Positions 36,412 to 45,063 are shown, numbered from the stretch's first letter. The stretch is 64,000 nt of DNA from an uncultured Sphingomonadaceae bacterium (GCA_947504025.1 CANNFX010000001.1:1153501-1217500); one strand, 5' to 3'. Notes: a model not told the origin generated them from the letters alone. Made by a program: numbers and translations.

Positions 36412-38250
36412 GTGAGTTTGGTGGGGCAGAGGAACGAGCATTTGGCGCAGCTTGCAGAAATCGAAACAGCAAACAGTCTGGTCGAATTATTTTTTCGCCG
36501 GGCGGAAGAGCGGGCGGATTCCCCTTTTCTAGGCCGTAAACAGGACGGTAAATGGCAGACTGAAAGCTGGGCAGAAGTTGCCGCCAAAGTCAGCATCCTG
36601 GCTGAAAACCTCAGAGGGTTGGGGCTCGAAGATGGCGACCGTGTCATGCTTGTATCCGAAAACCGGCCCGAATGGTGCATTGCCGATCTAGCCATCATGG
36701 CGGCCGGCTGCGTAACCGTTCCGGCCTACACCACTAACACCACTCATGATCACGAACATATTCTCGACAATTCAGGCGCGCGCGCTGTCATTGTCTCAGG
36801 CGATAAGCTGGCGAAACCATTATTGCCTGCAATGCTGCAATCAGGCGTTGCCGAACATCTGATTGCAATCGATGGACAGAAGCAGAGCCAGGCAAGCGGC
36901 TTCCGCGGCCATGACTGGAGCGATTTACTGACAGGTGATGCCGAGGCCGCTCGCAAAGCAGTTGACGCACGTGTCGCCACAATGAAACGTGAAGATACGG
37001 CATGCATCATTTACACCAGCGGTACTGGCGGCGCACCGCGCGGCGTATTGCAACATCACGGCGCTATCTTGTGCAATGTGGCTGGCGCAGCCGAAGTGCT
37101 AATCGAAGATTTTGGCCTCGACGACGGAGATCGCTTTCTTTCGTTCTTGCCGCTGAGCCATGCCTATGAACATTCAGGCGGCCAGTTCCTGCCAATCGGC
37201 GTGGCTGCCGAAATCTTCTACTCAGAAGGCCTCGAGAAACTCGCTAGCAATATCGAAGAGGTGCGCCCCACTGTGATGGTCGTCGTACCGCGCTTGTTCG
37301 AAGTATTGCGCACCCGCATCATCAAACAGATCGAAAAACAGGGCCGCGTACCCAATTATTTGATGGCCCGTGCGTTGGAAATCGGTGCACGAAAGGCTGC
37401 TGGGCACGGACGGATGCTCGACAAGCCGATGGATATCATTCTCGAAAAGTCGCTCCGCCCCAAAATTCGCAAAAAATTCGGCGGGCGTCTCAAAGCGATG
37501 GTCTCTGGCGGCGCCCCGCTGAATCCCGAAGTCGGCATATTCTTCGATGCGATGGGCCTGATCATGTTGCAGGGGTACGGCCAGACAGAAGCCGGGCCGG
37601 TAATCAGCTGCAACCGGCCATCTGCCGGTATCCGCATGGACACTGTCGGCCCGCCGCTAAAGGGGGTCGAGATCAAAATCGCAGAAGACGGTGAAATCCT
37701 GTGCCGTGGCGAGCTGGTGATGCAAGGTTACTGGCAGAACAACGCCGAAACCAAACGCACGCTTGTCGACGGTTGGCTGCATACGGGTGATATCGGCCAT
37801 CTGGACGATAAGGGCCGGATTGTAATCACCGACCGCAAGAAGGACATGATCGTCAACGACAAGGGCGACAATGTAGCGCCTCAAAAGATCGAAGGAATGC
37901 TGACGCTCCAAAACGAAATCGCACAAGCGATGGTAGCAGGCGACAAGCGCCCATATCTGGTCGGACTGATCGTACCCGACGCCGAATGGGCGCTGGAATG
38001 GGCACAGAAGAACGGCGAGAAATTCGACATGGCTGCATTGCAGGATCTGCCTGCATTCAAGAGCGCTGTGCGAGCAGCGCTCGACCGCGTGAACAAGAAT
38101 GTGTCCGTTGTAGAGAAAATACGGCAGTTCGAATTCGCCGATGAACCGTTCTCGATTGAAAACGAGGAAATGACGCCGAGCTTGAAGATACGGCGGCATA
38201 AGATCCGGGAGCGTTATCAACCGAAGCTGGACGGGCTTTACCGGGGTTGA
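36412..38250 (+). CDS. Long-chain acyl-CoA synthetase (AMP-binding)
   Basis: A 612-residue fatty acid-CoA ligase of the FadD15-like class. The ATP-binding P-loop reads IIYTSGTGGAPRGV, a variant with Gly for the second Thr and Arg for Lys. Later motifs GYGQTEAGP, GWLHTGDIGHLD and DRKKDMIVNDKG are intact. The start is a GTG at 36412 with poor upstream signal; TTG or GTG codons a few residues later are alternatives. A hairpin follows the stop. Confidence 0.92.
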   Translation: MSLVGQRNEHLAQLAEIETANSLVELFFRRAEERADSPFLGRKQDGKWQTESWAEVAAKVSILAENLRGLGLEDGDRVMLVSENRPEWCIADLAIMAAGCVTVPAYTTNTTHDHEHILDNSGARAVIVSGDKLAKPLLPAMLQSGVAEHLIAIDGQKQSQASGFRGHDWSDLLTGDAEAARKAVDARVATMKREDTACIIYTSGTGGAPRGVLQHHGAILCNVAGAAEVLIEDFGLDDGDRFLSFLPLSHAYEHSGGQFLPIGVAAEIFYSEGLEKLASNIEEVRPTVMVVVPRLFEVLRTRIIKQIEKQGRVPNYLMARALEIGARKAAGHGRMLDKPMDIILEKSLRPKIRKKFGGRLKAMVSGGAPLNPEVGIFFDAMGLIMLQGYGQTEAGPVISCNRPSAGIRMDTVGPPLKGVEIKIAEDGEILCRGELVMQGYWQNNAETKRTLVDGWLHTGDIGHLDDKGRIVITDRKKDMIVNDKGDNVAPQKIEGMLTLQNEIAQAMVAGDKRPYLVGLIVPDAEWALEWAQKNGEKFDMAALQDLPAFKSAVRAALDRVNKNVSVVEKIRQFEFADEPFSIENEEMTPSLKIRRHKIRERYQPKLDGLYRG

Positions 38251-38257
38251 TGAAGAA

Positions 38258-38285
38258 GGGTTCTCACCCCCAAGAGCGAGAACCC
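38258..38285 (+). terminator. Hairpin between convergent genes
   Basis: GGGTTCTC (38258-38265) pairs perfectly with GAGAACCC (38278-38285) around a 12-nt loop. It lies between the acyl-CoA synthetase stop and the end of the convergent Cas2-like gene. No T-run on the plus strand; a pyrimidine-rich TTCTTCAT follows on the minus strand. Possibly a weak bidirectional terminator. Confidence 0.45.
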
Positions 38286-38298
38286 AACTACCGACCTG

Positions 38299-38565
38299 CT
38301 ATAAGTTCTTCTGAAGCCAATCTGCGTCGCTCTTCGAATAGCCGTGCCAAGCGGCGTCACCGGTTAGTTTGCCGACGAACAGTTTGTCATTGCTATCGAG
38401 ACAAGCCTTCAGGTTATTGCGTATCTGAACAGCAGAATCGGCTGTTTCGATAATCCACACCGATCCTTGGATATGGAAGTAAGTTCCGTACTTTTTCAAC
38501 TTGTCCGAGAGACAAGTGTAGTTCTGCCCATGCTTATGCAAATCGTATGTAACAATGTAGCTCAT
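38299..38565 (-). CDS. Solitary Cas2-like / SinR-family ferredoxin-fold protein
   Basis: An 88-residue protein whose start resembles Cas2: MSYIVTYDLH with Asp8 at the Cas2 metal position, then KKYGTYFHIQGSVWII, the second strand pair of that fold, and DKLFVGKLTGDAAWHG. Cas2/VapD-fold proteins include metal-dependent nucleases and structural integrase subunits. No cas1 and no repeat array occur nearby, so it is the stand-alone 'SinR' type. Its DNA is about 43-45% GC in sampled lines, much below neighbours, suggesting transfer. The start at 38565 is preferred over 38595. Confidence 0.7.
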   Translation of the reverse strand: MSYIVTYDLHKHGQNYTCLSDKLKKYGTYFHIQGSVWIIETADSAVQIRNNLKACLDSNDKLFVGKLTGDAAWHGYSKSDADWLQKNL

Positions 38566-38682
38566 AGTTGCGCCCTTTCGGCTCAACGCAACCACCTTGA
38601 CCTACAGAGCAAACCGGATATTTTGATCCAGCTTTCTAAAGCTCAGCCCACCGGTGGTTGCTAAAAACCTTGGTGGAATGAA

Positions 38683-38712
38683 GGGGGCCGAGGGTTAAGA
38701 GACTCGGCTCCC
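38683..38712. repeat. Inverted repeat hairpin in intergenic region
   Basis: GGGGGCCGAG (38683-38692) pairs with CTCGGCTCCC (38703-38712), ten pairs with one G-T wobble, loop 10 nt. It lies in the 260-bp gap between the two minus-strand genes ending at 38827 and starting at 38565. It could end transcription from the gene at 38827, although no T-run follows. The rest of the gap shows only a DnaA-box match. Confidence 0.45.
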
Positions 38713-38782
38713 ATTCATGTCGAGCACAAAGATCAAGCATTTACGGCACCAGAGTCGAGTCTATCGCCAACATGGACGAAGT

Positions 38783-38791
38783 TTATCCACA
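38783..38791 (+). other. Single perfect DnaA-box match
   Basis: TTATCCACA matches the DnaA-box consensus exactly. It is alone in this gap; no cluster of boxes or AT-rich unwinding element is seen, so this is not an origin. A regulatory DnaA site or chance are the options. Confidence 0.35.
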
Positions 38792-38826
38792 GGCGCTAAG
38801 GCGTTCGCCGACTTGGATTTTGTTGC

Positions 38827-39354
38827 TCAAGCCGCCTCAGCCTCAATAAACTCAGGATAGAAGCTTGGTTCACGGTCGGACCAGCCGGGCGCTGTTGCGG
38901 CGGCTTCGCTTAGGCTTTGGAGCAAATCCTTGCGGCGATCTGGCCGAATCTGCGGCAAAGCAGCAGCACCGCAAAAGGCGCTGGGCAACCAAGGGCGGAT
39001 GTCCGCCCCGAGCAGGCGTTCGTAAAGAAAGCGAAATGCCGAGAAGCTCGAGAGACGTTCTTGGGCGAGATCGAAGGCGGCGACGCGCATCAGCTTGCCC
39101 ATGAAGCCTTCGATTTGATCGAAGCCCGTTTCGGCAGGCACATCTTCGCGCAGGCCCTTCAGTTCCTGATAGGTGACATATTGGCTACGGATTGCGGCGC
39201 TTTCGGTGGCATCGCGGGCCCACAGCTTGAAAGCATCCTGGCGGCCTAGGCCAATGTCGAGACTGCGGCGAATATAGCGCTGCTCGCATGCATCAAAGCT
39301 AGCAAATTCACGCATTTCCGCGATGGTCATCGAAACAGTGCCGGTAGTCGCCAT
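38827..39354 (-). CDS. Hypothetical protein
   Basis: A 175-residue soluble protein, largely helical, with no signal peptide or motif I recognise. The best start is the ATG at 39354 with GGGGG eight bases upstream; a TTG at 39369 is possible. A sequence TTAG-N7-TAAA about 60 bp upstream is a weak match to the CtrA site TTAA-N7-TTAA. Neighbours give no clear hint to function. Confidence 0.6.
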   Translation of the reverse strand: MATTGTVSMTIAEMREFASFDACEQRYIRRSLDIGLGRQDAFKLWARDATESAAIRSQYVTYQELKGLREDVPAETGFDQIEGFMGKLMRVAAFDLAQERLSSFSAFRFLYERLLGADIRPWLPSAFCGAAALPQIRPDRRKDLLQSLSEAAATAPGWSDREPSFYPEFIEAEAA

Positions 39355-39445
39355 GTGCCTAACCCCCAAATCACCCCTATTGGTGTCTGAGAACAGGTCT
39401 GCGCGAATATGGTTAGCGTTAGGTAAACGCCCGATACGAATTAAA

Positions 39446-40429
39446 TCAGATCAGGCCCGCTAATGGCGAACTGGGATCAGCATATTTGCGTGTCCCCATG
39501 CGACCTGAGAGATAGGCATCGCGTCCGGCCTGAACGGCCAGCTTCATCGCGCGGGCCATGCGGATCGGATCTTTCGCTTCGGCAATTGCAGTATTCATCA
39601 GCACACCGTCACAGCCAAGCTCCATCGCCACGGCTGCATCGCTAGCTGTACCAACACCTGCATCGACCAGAACGGGAACGCTGGCGCCTTCAACGATCAG
39701 CCGGATAGTAACGCGGTTCTGAATGCCCAATCCGCTACCAATCGGTGCGCCCAGCGGCATCACCGCAACCGCGCCGGCTTCTTCAAGTTGCTTCGCGGCA
39801 ATCGGATCGTCTGTGCAATAGACCATCGGCTTGAAGCCTTCATTCGCCAGAACTTGGGTTGCCTTCAGCGTTTCGCGCATGTCAGGGTAGAGCGTGCGCG
39901 CTTCGCCCAACACTTCCAGCTTCACCAAATCCCAGCCGCCCGCTTCGCGTGCTAGCCGCAAAGTGCGAATCGCGTCATCGGCAGTGAAGCAGCCTGCAGT
40001 GTTAGGCAGATAGACGGTTTTCTTGGGATCGATGAAGTCGGTCAGCATCGGTGCCTTGGGATCCATCACATTGACCCGGCGAACAGCGACTGTGACGATT
40101 TCAGCTCCGCTTGCATCGAGCGCTGCGGCGTTCTGCTCGAAATCCTCATACTTGCCAGTGCCGACAATCAGGCGTGATGTGAATGTGTGACCTGCTACTG
40201 ACCAAGTGTCATCCGACTGGCCCCCGCCAACGAAATGCACGATCTCCAGCGCGTCGCCATCAGACAGCATTATGTCGGCCAGCTGCGAGCGCGGAGCGAT
40301 TACTGCATTGTGCTCAACCGCCACTTTGGCAGGATCGAGTTCCATCATGCAGACCAGATCTGCAATGGACGAACCAGCGGGTGCGGAATGCGTATCGCCA
40401 TTGACGATGAGTTTCAGTGAAGTGGCCAT
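39446..40429 (-). CDS. thiG: ThiS-ThiG fusion (sulfur carrier + thiazole synthase)
   Basis: A 327-residue protein joining two thiamin enzymes. Residues 1-70 are ThiS, ending in HFVGGG (68-70) where a free ThiS would end. After a four-residue linker, residues 75-327 are Thi[15 protein letters not shown], the Schiff-base lysine K170 in [17 protein letters not shown], and [17 protein letters not shown]. ThiG builds the thiazole ring from deoxyxylulose phosphate, dehydroglycine and ThiS thiocarboxylate. In the fusion the ThiS glycine carboxylate is not free. It starts 21 bp after merC in the same direction, and no TPP riboswitch fits in that gap. Confidence 0.93.
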   Translation of the reverse strand: MATSLKLIVNGDTHSAPAGSSIADLVCMMELDPAKVAVEHNAVIAPRSQLADIMLSDGDALEIVHFVGGGQSDDTWSVAGHTFTSRLIVGTGKYEDFEQNAAALDASGAEIVTVAVRRVNVMDPKAPMLTDFIDPKKTVYLPNTAGCFTADDAIRTLRLAREAGGWDLVKLEVLGEARTLYPDMRETLKATQVLANEGFKPMVYCTDDPIAAKQLEEAGAVAVMPLGAPIGSGLGIQNRVTIRLIVEGASVPVLVDAGVGTASDAAVAMELGCDGVLMNTAIAEAKDPIRMARAMKLAVQAGRDAYLSGRMGTRKYADPSSPLAGLI

Positions 40430-40449
40430 ATTAGGCCAGATAGCGCGTG

Positions 40450-40833
40450 TTACGCGCTGCGCAAGTTAGTGATGTGTGCTGCAGCCACCAAAGCGACACC
40501 GGCAATAGTCAAAACCGCCTCCAGAAAGCCATGTTCGACAGTCAGTGCAGAAGCCATCAGGGCAAGGCCCGAAATGCCGAGCACGATAGGTGCAGCACGC
40601 CGATGTTTGAGTGCGCCCATGCCCACTGCCAACCCGCCGACTATTACTGCAATAGCCAGGCCAGCTTCGTGAAATTCAGGCGCAAAGAAAAGCCCGCCAC
40701 TGGCCCCAACAAGCGCAACAAGCGCCAGGCCAGCGACACAATGTGCAGCGCAAAGCGCGGACAAAATAACTCCAGCCCGATCAAGCCAATGGCGTACCGG
40801 ACGGGAATTGGGGGGTAGTGTTACTTGCGACAT
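40450..40833 (-). CDS. MerC-domain inner membrane protein
   Basis: A 127-residue four-helix membrane protein of the MerC family. C28 and C32 in LCAAHCVAG are the metal-binding pair in the first helix. MerC carries Hg2+ in mer operons; chromosomal copies without merA, like this one, more often occur in metal homeostasis loci. A palindrome sits 13 bp before the ATG and the ribosome site lies in GATAGATAGAG. It is upstream of thiSG by 20 bp. Confidence 0.85.
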   Translation of the reverse strand: MSQVTLPPNSRPVRHWLDRAGVILSALCAAHCVAGLALVALVGASGGLFFAPEFHEAGLAIAVIVGGLAVGMGALKHRRAAPIVLGISGLALMASALTVEHGFLEAVLTIAGVALVAAAHITNLRSA

Positions 40834-40845
40834 CTCTATCTATCT

Positions 40846-40862
40846 ATGATATGTTGTATCAT
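40846..40862 (-). promoter_or_regulatory. Candidate operator of merC
   Basis: ATGATA (40846-40851) and TATCAT (40857-40862) are a perfect inverted repeat with a 5-nt spacer, 13 bp upstream of the merC start and 68 bp before the divergent ctaA start. The AT-rich dyad is of the size used by Fur/Zur-type metal regulators; the assignment to any regulator is inference. Confidence 0.45.
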
Positions 40863-40929
40863 TGCGCAAGATGGCTTTGGATGGAATTGAGTCTTGCGAT
40901 TTGTGGCCGACGGTCTCATTTGAACCCCA

Positions 40930-42003
40930 ATGGCCGTTACCGCTCTAAAACAAAACGCCGAACCAACATTTGGCAGTACGCCCGTACGGCCGCTAGCTAT
41001 TGCCAATTGGCTGCTGTTTGTTGCCTGTATGGTTCTGATTATGGTGGCAGTTGGCGGGATCACCCGATTAACCGAATCGGGCTTATCAATCACCCAATGG
41101 AATCCGATCACAGGCGCAATTCCGCCACTGAACGAAGCGCAATGGATGGCCGAGTTCGATCTCTATCGCGCCACGCCAGAGTTCATCAACGAATCGGGGC
41201 CTGCCGGAATGGATCTGGCGGCATTCAAATTCATCTATTTCTGGGAATGGTTCCACCGGTTGTGGGGCAGGTTGATCGGCATGGCATTCGCGCTGCCGCT
41301 CGCATGGTTTTGGATCAAGCGTTCGATTCCAACCGGATATAAGCCGCGCCTTCTTGCGCTGTTGGCACTAGGCGGATTGCAGGGCGTATTTGGCTGGTAC
41401 ATGGTCCGGTCGGGCCTGTCTGGCACAATGACCGATGTCAGCCATTTCTGGCTGTCGATCCATTTACTCACTGCATTTTTCACACTTGGCGGGCTGACAT
41501 GGACCGCGCTTGACCTCAGGGCGTTGCACCGTGATCCCGCAGCCAAGCCTGCGCGATTTACACCAATCGCCTGGATCGCTGGCATCATTCTATTCATCCA
41601 GATGCTGCTCGGTGCATGGGTGGCTGGCCTCAATGCGGGCCTCGCTTCTGACAGCTGGCCGCTAATGCAAGGCGGGTTTGTACCCGAATGGAATAGCGCG
41701 CGCGGATTGTTCTGGGGCCTGACCCACGACCCCTACTTACTGCACTTCGTGCACCGCTGGTGGGCCTGGATCGTTGTCGCAGCCCTCGTAATCATGGCAC
41801 GTAAAGTCAGATCACTCGATCGCCGTGCCTCGATCGCCATACATTCCGCCTTCGGGACACAAATCCTTCTAGGCATTGCAACCGTAATGACCGGCGTTGC
41901 CCTTTGGCTGGCCGTAGCGCATCAAATTGTTGGTGCCTTGCTGGTGGCCGCATTCGCTTGGGGCGCACATGCATTGGGCAGATCAGGACACGGTGGATTA
42001 TGA
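40930..42003 (+). CDS. ctaA: Heme A synthase (Cox15/CtaA)
   Basis: A 357-residue membrane enzyme that oxidises heme O to heme A for cytochrome oxidase. Eight hydrophobic segments are evident. Heme-ligand histidines are in EWFHRLWGR and FVHRWWAW, with further His in SHFWLSIHLL and AHQIVGA. The N-terminal block GGITRLTESGLSITQWNPI is diagnostic. Its TGA overlaps the ATG of the next gene in ATGA. Confidence 0.96.
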   Translation: MAVTALKQNAEPTFGSTPVRPLAIANWLLFVACMVLIMVAVGGITRLTESGLSITQWNPITGAIPPLNEAQWMAEFDLYRATPEFINESGPAGMDLAAFKFIYFWEWFHRLWGRLIGMAFALPLAWFWIKRSIPTGYKPRLLALLALGGLQGVFGWYMVRSGLSGTMTDVSHFWLSIHLLTAFFTLGGLTWTALDLRALHRDPAAKPARFTPIAWIAGIILFIQMLLGAWVAGLNAGLASDSWPLMQGGFVPEWNSARGLFWGLTHDPYLLHFVHRWWAWIVVAALVIMARKVRSLDRRASIAIHSAFGTQILLGIATVMTGVALWLAVAHQIVGALLVAAFAWGAHALGRSGHGGL

Positions 42004-42734
42004 ATATGCCGTCGCGCCGTAGAGCATTGCAGGTGCTAGCCGCAGGAGCACTCGTACCTATCATGTATCGCGGCGCCCCATTGATGGCTGCATCCGGCCA
42101 CTTCGCACCGAATATCGGCATACCCATGGTCTTTACGCGCACGATAGAGCGCAGTTTAAGCGACGGTGCAGCCATAATCGTAAGGCGAAGCTTCCTGATC
42201 CGTTTCCAAGATGTCGGGACAGGGTTTGCTGTGACGGGAGAGCAGAGCGATATTGTCGTTTCCGCACCGTCCGCACTTTCCAGCCTCGCCGCGATTGAAC
42301 GGTCGCGCGTCGATACAAGTTCGTTCCCACTGCAACTGGGAGTCAATGGTTGGATAATGGGGGCAGGCGACGCTCCAGACCAAGCGGCATTGAACGAGGC
42401 GGTAGCGAAGGCCACTGCCCTGATTCGTGCAGCAAACCTACCGGAAGACGAAGCGGCGCAGGCCCGCGTCTTTCTTGTCAACATTCAGAAGGCGGCGTCA
42501 GATGTGTCTAGTCAGCCGCCGGCAGATCTGTTCTGCCCGCCGACAACCAAGCGCATAGATAAGCAATCCGTGACCTTGCCTGATGGGGCGGAAGGTCAGA
42601 TCGAAGTCAGTTTCGAGGGTAAAAAATCACCGGAATCCGGGCTGATGCAAAGCGCGGAGCGCAGTATTACTACTACATTGGCAAGCTCGAGCCGCCACTC
42701 GTCCGAACGTTGGAATCTCTCTCCACAAGACTAA
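42000..42734 (+). CDS. Unknown exported protein coupled to ctaA
   Basis: A 244-residue protein. The start at 42000 gives a leader [19 protein letters not shown] with a twin-arginine-like SRRRxL, so Tat export is possible, although RR is followed by Ala rather than Phe. The mature part has no recognised domain; one Cys lies in [10 protein letters not shown]. It is translationally coupled to ctaA, which hints at a job near cytochrome oxidase assembly, but that is inference. It ends before the rplM leader. Confidence 0.65.
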   Translation: MNMPSRRRALQVLAAGALVPIMYRGAPLMAASGHFAPNIGIPMVFTRTIERSLSDGAAIIVRRSFLIRFQDVGTGFAVTGEQSDIVVSAPSALSSLAAIERSRVDTSSFPLQLGVNGWIMGAGDAPDQAALNEAVAKATALIRAANLPEDEAAQARVFLVNIQKAASDVSSQPPADLFCPPTTKRIDKQSVTLPDGAEGQIEVSFEGKKSPESGLMQSAERSITTTLASSSRHSSERWNLSPQD

Positions 42735-42752
42735 TCACGGCAAGAGATTACT

Positions 42753-42776
42753 GCGGAGGTATTATTTTACCTCTGC
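42753..42776 (+). terminator. Hairpin after the ctaA-linked gene
   Basis: GCGGAGGTA (42753-42761) pairs with TACCTCTGC (42768-42776), nine pairs with one wobble, loop TTATTT. It is followed by GCAAAA rather than T, so it is terminator-like but not canonical. Confidence 0.4.
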
Positions 42777-42833
42777 GCAAAAGCCCGATTTGCTTGACTT
42801 ACAGCCGCTTTGCGTCAAAAGCGCGCGCATTCG

Positions 42834-42855
42834 GGCACCCCTTCATCAGGGTGCC
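42834..42855 (+). promoter_or_regulatory. Leader hairpin of rplM-rpsI
   Basis: GGCACCC (42834-42840) pairs perfectly with GGGTGCC (42849-42855) around an 8-nt loop, and TATTTATTTCTC follows, 35 bp before the rplM start. A possible -35 TTGACT lies at 42794-42799. It may be an attenuator or the leader site through which L13/S9 operons are autoregulated; a terminator for upstream readthrough is an alternative. Confidence 0.45.
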
Positions 42856-42889
42856 TATTTATTTCTCATCCTATTTAAGGGACCTAGCC

Positions 42890-43369
42890 ATGAAGGCTCT
42901 CAGCAAGGTCACCCGGTCGATTAAACCCGCCGAGGTGGAAAAGAACTGGCATATTATTGATGCCGAAGGTCTGGTGACAGGCCGTCTCGCAGTGATCATC
43001 GCGAATCTTCTGCGCGGCAAGCATAAGCCAAGCTACACACCGCACGTCGATTGCGGCGATCACGTGATCGTACTCAACGCGGGCAAGGTGGCTTTCACCG
43101 GCAATAAGATGACCGGCAAAGTCTATTACAAGCACACCGGTTATGTCGGCGGCATCAAGGAAACCACGCCTGCGAAAATTCTCGAAGGCCGGTTCCCTGA
43201 GCGCGTGCTTGAAAAAGCTGTCGAGCGTATGATCCCGCGTGGTCCACTTGGCCGCGCGCAGATGAAAGCGCTTCACCTCTATAACGGTACCGAGCATCCA
43301 CATGAGGGCCAGAAACCCACAGTGATGGATGTTGCCTCGATGAACCGCAAGAACAAGGCTGTTAAGTGA
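42890..43369 (+). CDS. rplM: 50S ribosomal protein L13
   Basis: A 159-residue L13, of which the C-terminal tail is slightly longer than in E. coli. Diagnostic segments are [35 protein letters not shown] and [21 protein letters not shown] lies nine bases before the ATG at 42890; the in-frame sequence upstream is not ribosomal. The stop TGA shares a base with the rpsI ATG. Confidence 0.97.
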   Translation: MKALSKVTRSIKPAEVEKNWHIIDAEGLVTGRLAVIIANLLRGKHKPSYTPHVDCGDHVIVLNAGKVAFTGNKMTGKVYYKHTGYVGGIKETTPAKILEGRFPERVLEKAVERMIPRGPLGRAQMKALHLYNGTEHPHEGQKPTVMDVASMNRKNKAVK

Positions 43370-44166
43370 TGGCTGACGACAAGAAAACTGACGCTAAGGC
43401 TACCGAAGCCGAAGCCCCAAAGACCGAAACTGAAGCAAAAGCTCCAGCGAAAAAGGCTGCGGCAAAGAAGCCTGCTGCTAAAAAAGCTCCTGCTAAGAAG
43501 CCCGCTGCTAAAAAAGCTGCCCCTAAGAAGGCGCCAGCTAAGAAGGCCGCTGAGCCCAAAGCTGAAGCTGAGGCCCCTAAGGCTGAAACTCCTAAGGCTG
43601 AAGCTCCTGCAGAAAAAGCTGCCGAGCCCAAGGCTGAAACGGCGACTGTTACCGATCTCGCTGATCTGAAGGCAATTGCGGGCGACGCCCCTAATGCTGA
43701 CGCTGCAGCCGTTGCGGAAACAGGCGAAGTGGCTCCATCCGCTCCGGCTATGCCTTTACGCGAGCAGATCCTCGACGCACAGGGCCGTGCCTATGCAACC
43801 GGTCGCCGCAAGGATGCCACTGCACGCGTTTGGATCAAGCCAGGCAAGGGCAAGATCACGATCAACGGCCGCGATCAGGAAGTGTATTTCGCACGTCCTA
43901 CGCTACGCCTCGTGATCAACCAGCCTTTCACGATCTCCGAACGTGATGGCCAGTATGATGTTATCGCAACAACCAAGGGCGGCGGGCTTTCGGGTCAGGC
44001 CGGCGCGGTTAAGCACGGCATCAGCCAAGCGCTGTCGAAGTATGAACCTGCGCTGCGCGCCACGATGAAGTCAGCTGGCTTCCTCACCCGCGACAGCCGG
44101 GTGGTCGAACGTAAGAAGTATGGCCGGGCCAAGGCTCGTAAGAGCTTCCAGTTCTCGAAGCGTTAA
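43369..44166 (+). CDS. rpsI: 30S ribosomal protein S9 with long Lys/Ala-rich N-terminal tail
   Basis: A 265-residue S9, twice the normal length of about 130. The C-terminal 130 residues are ordinary S9 ([18 protein letters not shown] ... [16 protein letters not shown]). The N-terminal 130 residues are low complexity: blocks of [15 protein letters not shown] (about residues 23-62) like histone H1, then acidic EAEAPKAE repeats. The tail is expected to be disordered and to bind RNA or DNA. The ATG at 43369 overlaps the rplM stop by one base. Confidence 0.96.
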   Translation: MADDKKTDAKATEAEAPKTETEAKAPAKKAAAKKPAAKKAPAKKPAAKKAAPKKAPAKKAAEPKAEAEAPKAETPKAEAPAEKAAEPKAETATVTDLADLKAIAGDAPNADAAAVAETGEVAPSAPAMPLREQILDAQGRAYATGRRKDATARVWIKPGKGKITINGRDQEVYFARPTLRLVINQPFTISERDGQYDVIATTKGGGLSGQAGAVKHGISQALSKYEPALRATMKSAGFLTRDSRVVERKKYGRAKARKSFQFSKR

Positions 44167-44192
44167 GCGCTTACGCAGATACGAATACGAAA

Positions 44193-44217
44193 GGGCGGCC
44201 TACGGGTCGCCCTTTTT
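44193..44217 (+). terminator. Intrinsic terminator of rplM-rpsI
   Basis: GGGCGGCC (44193-44200), TACG loop, GGTCGCCC (44205-44212), one wobble pair, followed by TTTTTG. It stands 27 bp after the rpsI stop. Confidence 0.9.
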
Positions 44218-44239
44218 GTTTCAATCGCTCCTATCTGTT

Positions 44240-44995
44240 TCAGGGGATCAGGTCGCGCCGCTCCACAGTCAGGCCCCCACCCCCATTGGTGTCAGCGCCA
44301 TATCTCAACACGTTGTAAGATACCGGCGCACCGCGCAAACGGGTCGATAATGTCCCAGCGCCCACGACATGTACCTCGCGCCCGGCGGCATCACGCCTTA
44401 GATCGAATGGTAGATGGACATGGCCGGACAACACAGCATCGGCGCCGGCCATCCCTATCGCAGCAAAAGCTTCATCACCGCCAATCGTTGGATTCTTCTC
44501 GCCGACTTTGGCCGGAATCAAAGGGTGGTGGCAGGTAACGATCACATAGTCGTGACTATCGCGCACAGCCTTTAGCCGCCGGAGCGTATCGGCCAGTGCC
44601 TCGTCACAGACATATCCGTCCGACCACGGAAAACGTGGCTGGATCCGTACAGTTGTCTTGAGCGGAACCACGGCGACCTTGCCCAGATCGAGTTGCGGTT
44701 CAACTATATCGTCCAATGTCCGCAGGCGCCGATAAGGATCTGTGAACCGCTCCCACAGATTGTAATATGGCATGTCGTGATTGCCCGGCTCGATTGTCAC
44801 CGGCACACCCAGCGCTGCAAAATATTCACGCGCAGCAGCAAATTGCTCAAGCGTTGCGCGTTGTGTGATATCGCCCGTGCATAGCACTGCGGCGGGCTTT
44901 TCGGCCTCTACAGCCGCTGCAAACCAATCCAGCGCAGCGCGGTTTTCAACACCGAAATGAACGTCGCTCACATGGAACAGGGTGATTTCAGCCAT
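44240..44995 (-). CDS. Calcineurin-like metallophosphoesterase
   Basis: A 251-residue phosphoesterase of the cpdA-like type. All metal motifs are present: HVSDVHFG, CTGDITQ, EPGNHDMPY, VTCHHPL and SGHVHLP. Such enzymes hydrolyse cyclic nucleotides or other phosphodiesters; substrate not determined. I place the start at 44995 (MAEITLFHVSD) since the extra 12 residues of the longer frame precede the first beta strand without a ribosome site. Confidence 0.88.
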   Translation of the reverse strand: MAEITLFHVSDVHFGVENRAALDWFAAAVEAEKPAAVLCTGDITQRATLEQFAAAREYFAALGVPVTIEPGNHDMPYYNLWERFTDPYRRLRTLDDIVEPQLDLGKVAVVPLKTTVRIQPRFPWSDGYVCDEALADTLRRLKAVRDSHDYVIVTCHHPLIPAKVGEKNPTIGGDEAFAAIGMAGADAVLSGHVHLPFDLRRDAAGREVHVVGAGTLSTRLRGAPVSYNVLRYGADTNGGGGLTVERRDLIP

Positions 44996-45063
44996 ACTGG
45001 CGGACAAGCAGGTTTGGCGCATGCAGCGCAAGTGAAAAGCGAATAAGAATTAAACGCACCCCT

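Noticed and set aside
38299-38565. CRISPR-Cas locus suggested by the Cas2-like gene
   Set aside because: No repeat-spacer array and no cas1 or effector genes are seen anywhere nearby; stand-alone SinR-type proteins are the better match.
38783-38791. Perfect DnaA box as evidence for an origin at 38.8 kb
   Set aside because: A single box with no cluster, no AT-rich element and no origin-type gene context. The right edge of the window is a better candidate.
39400-39425. CtrA site upstream of the hypothetical gene at 38.8 kb
   Set aside because: TTAG-N7-TAAA differs from TTAA-N7-TTAA at two bases and stands alone; too weak to call.
40430-40449. TPP riboswitch before thiS-thiG
   Set aside because: Only 20 bases separate merC from the fusion gene, too short for the element, and no THI-box sequence is visible there.
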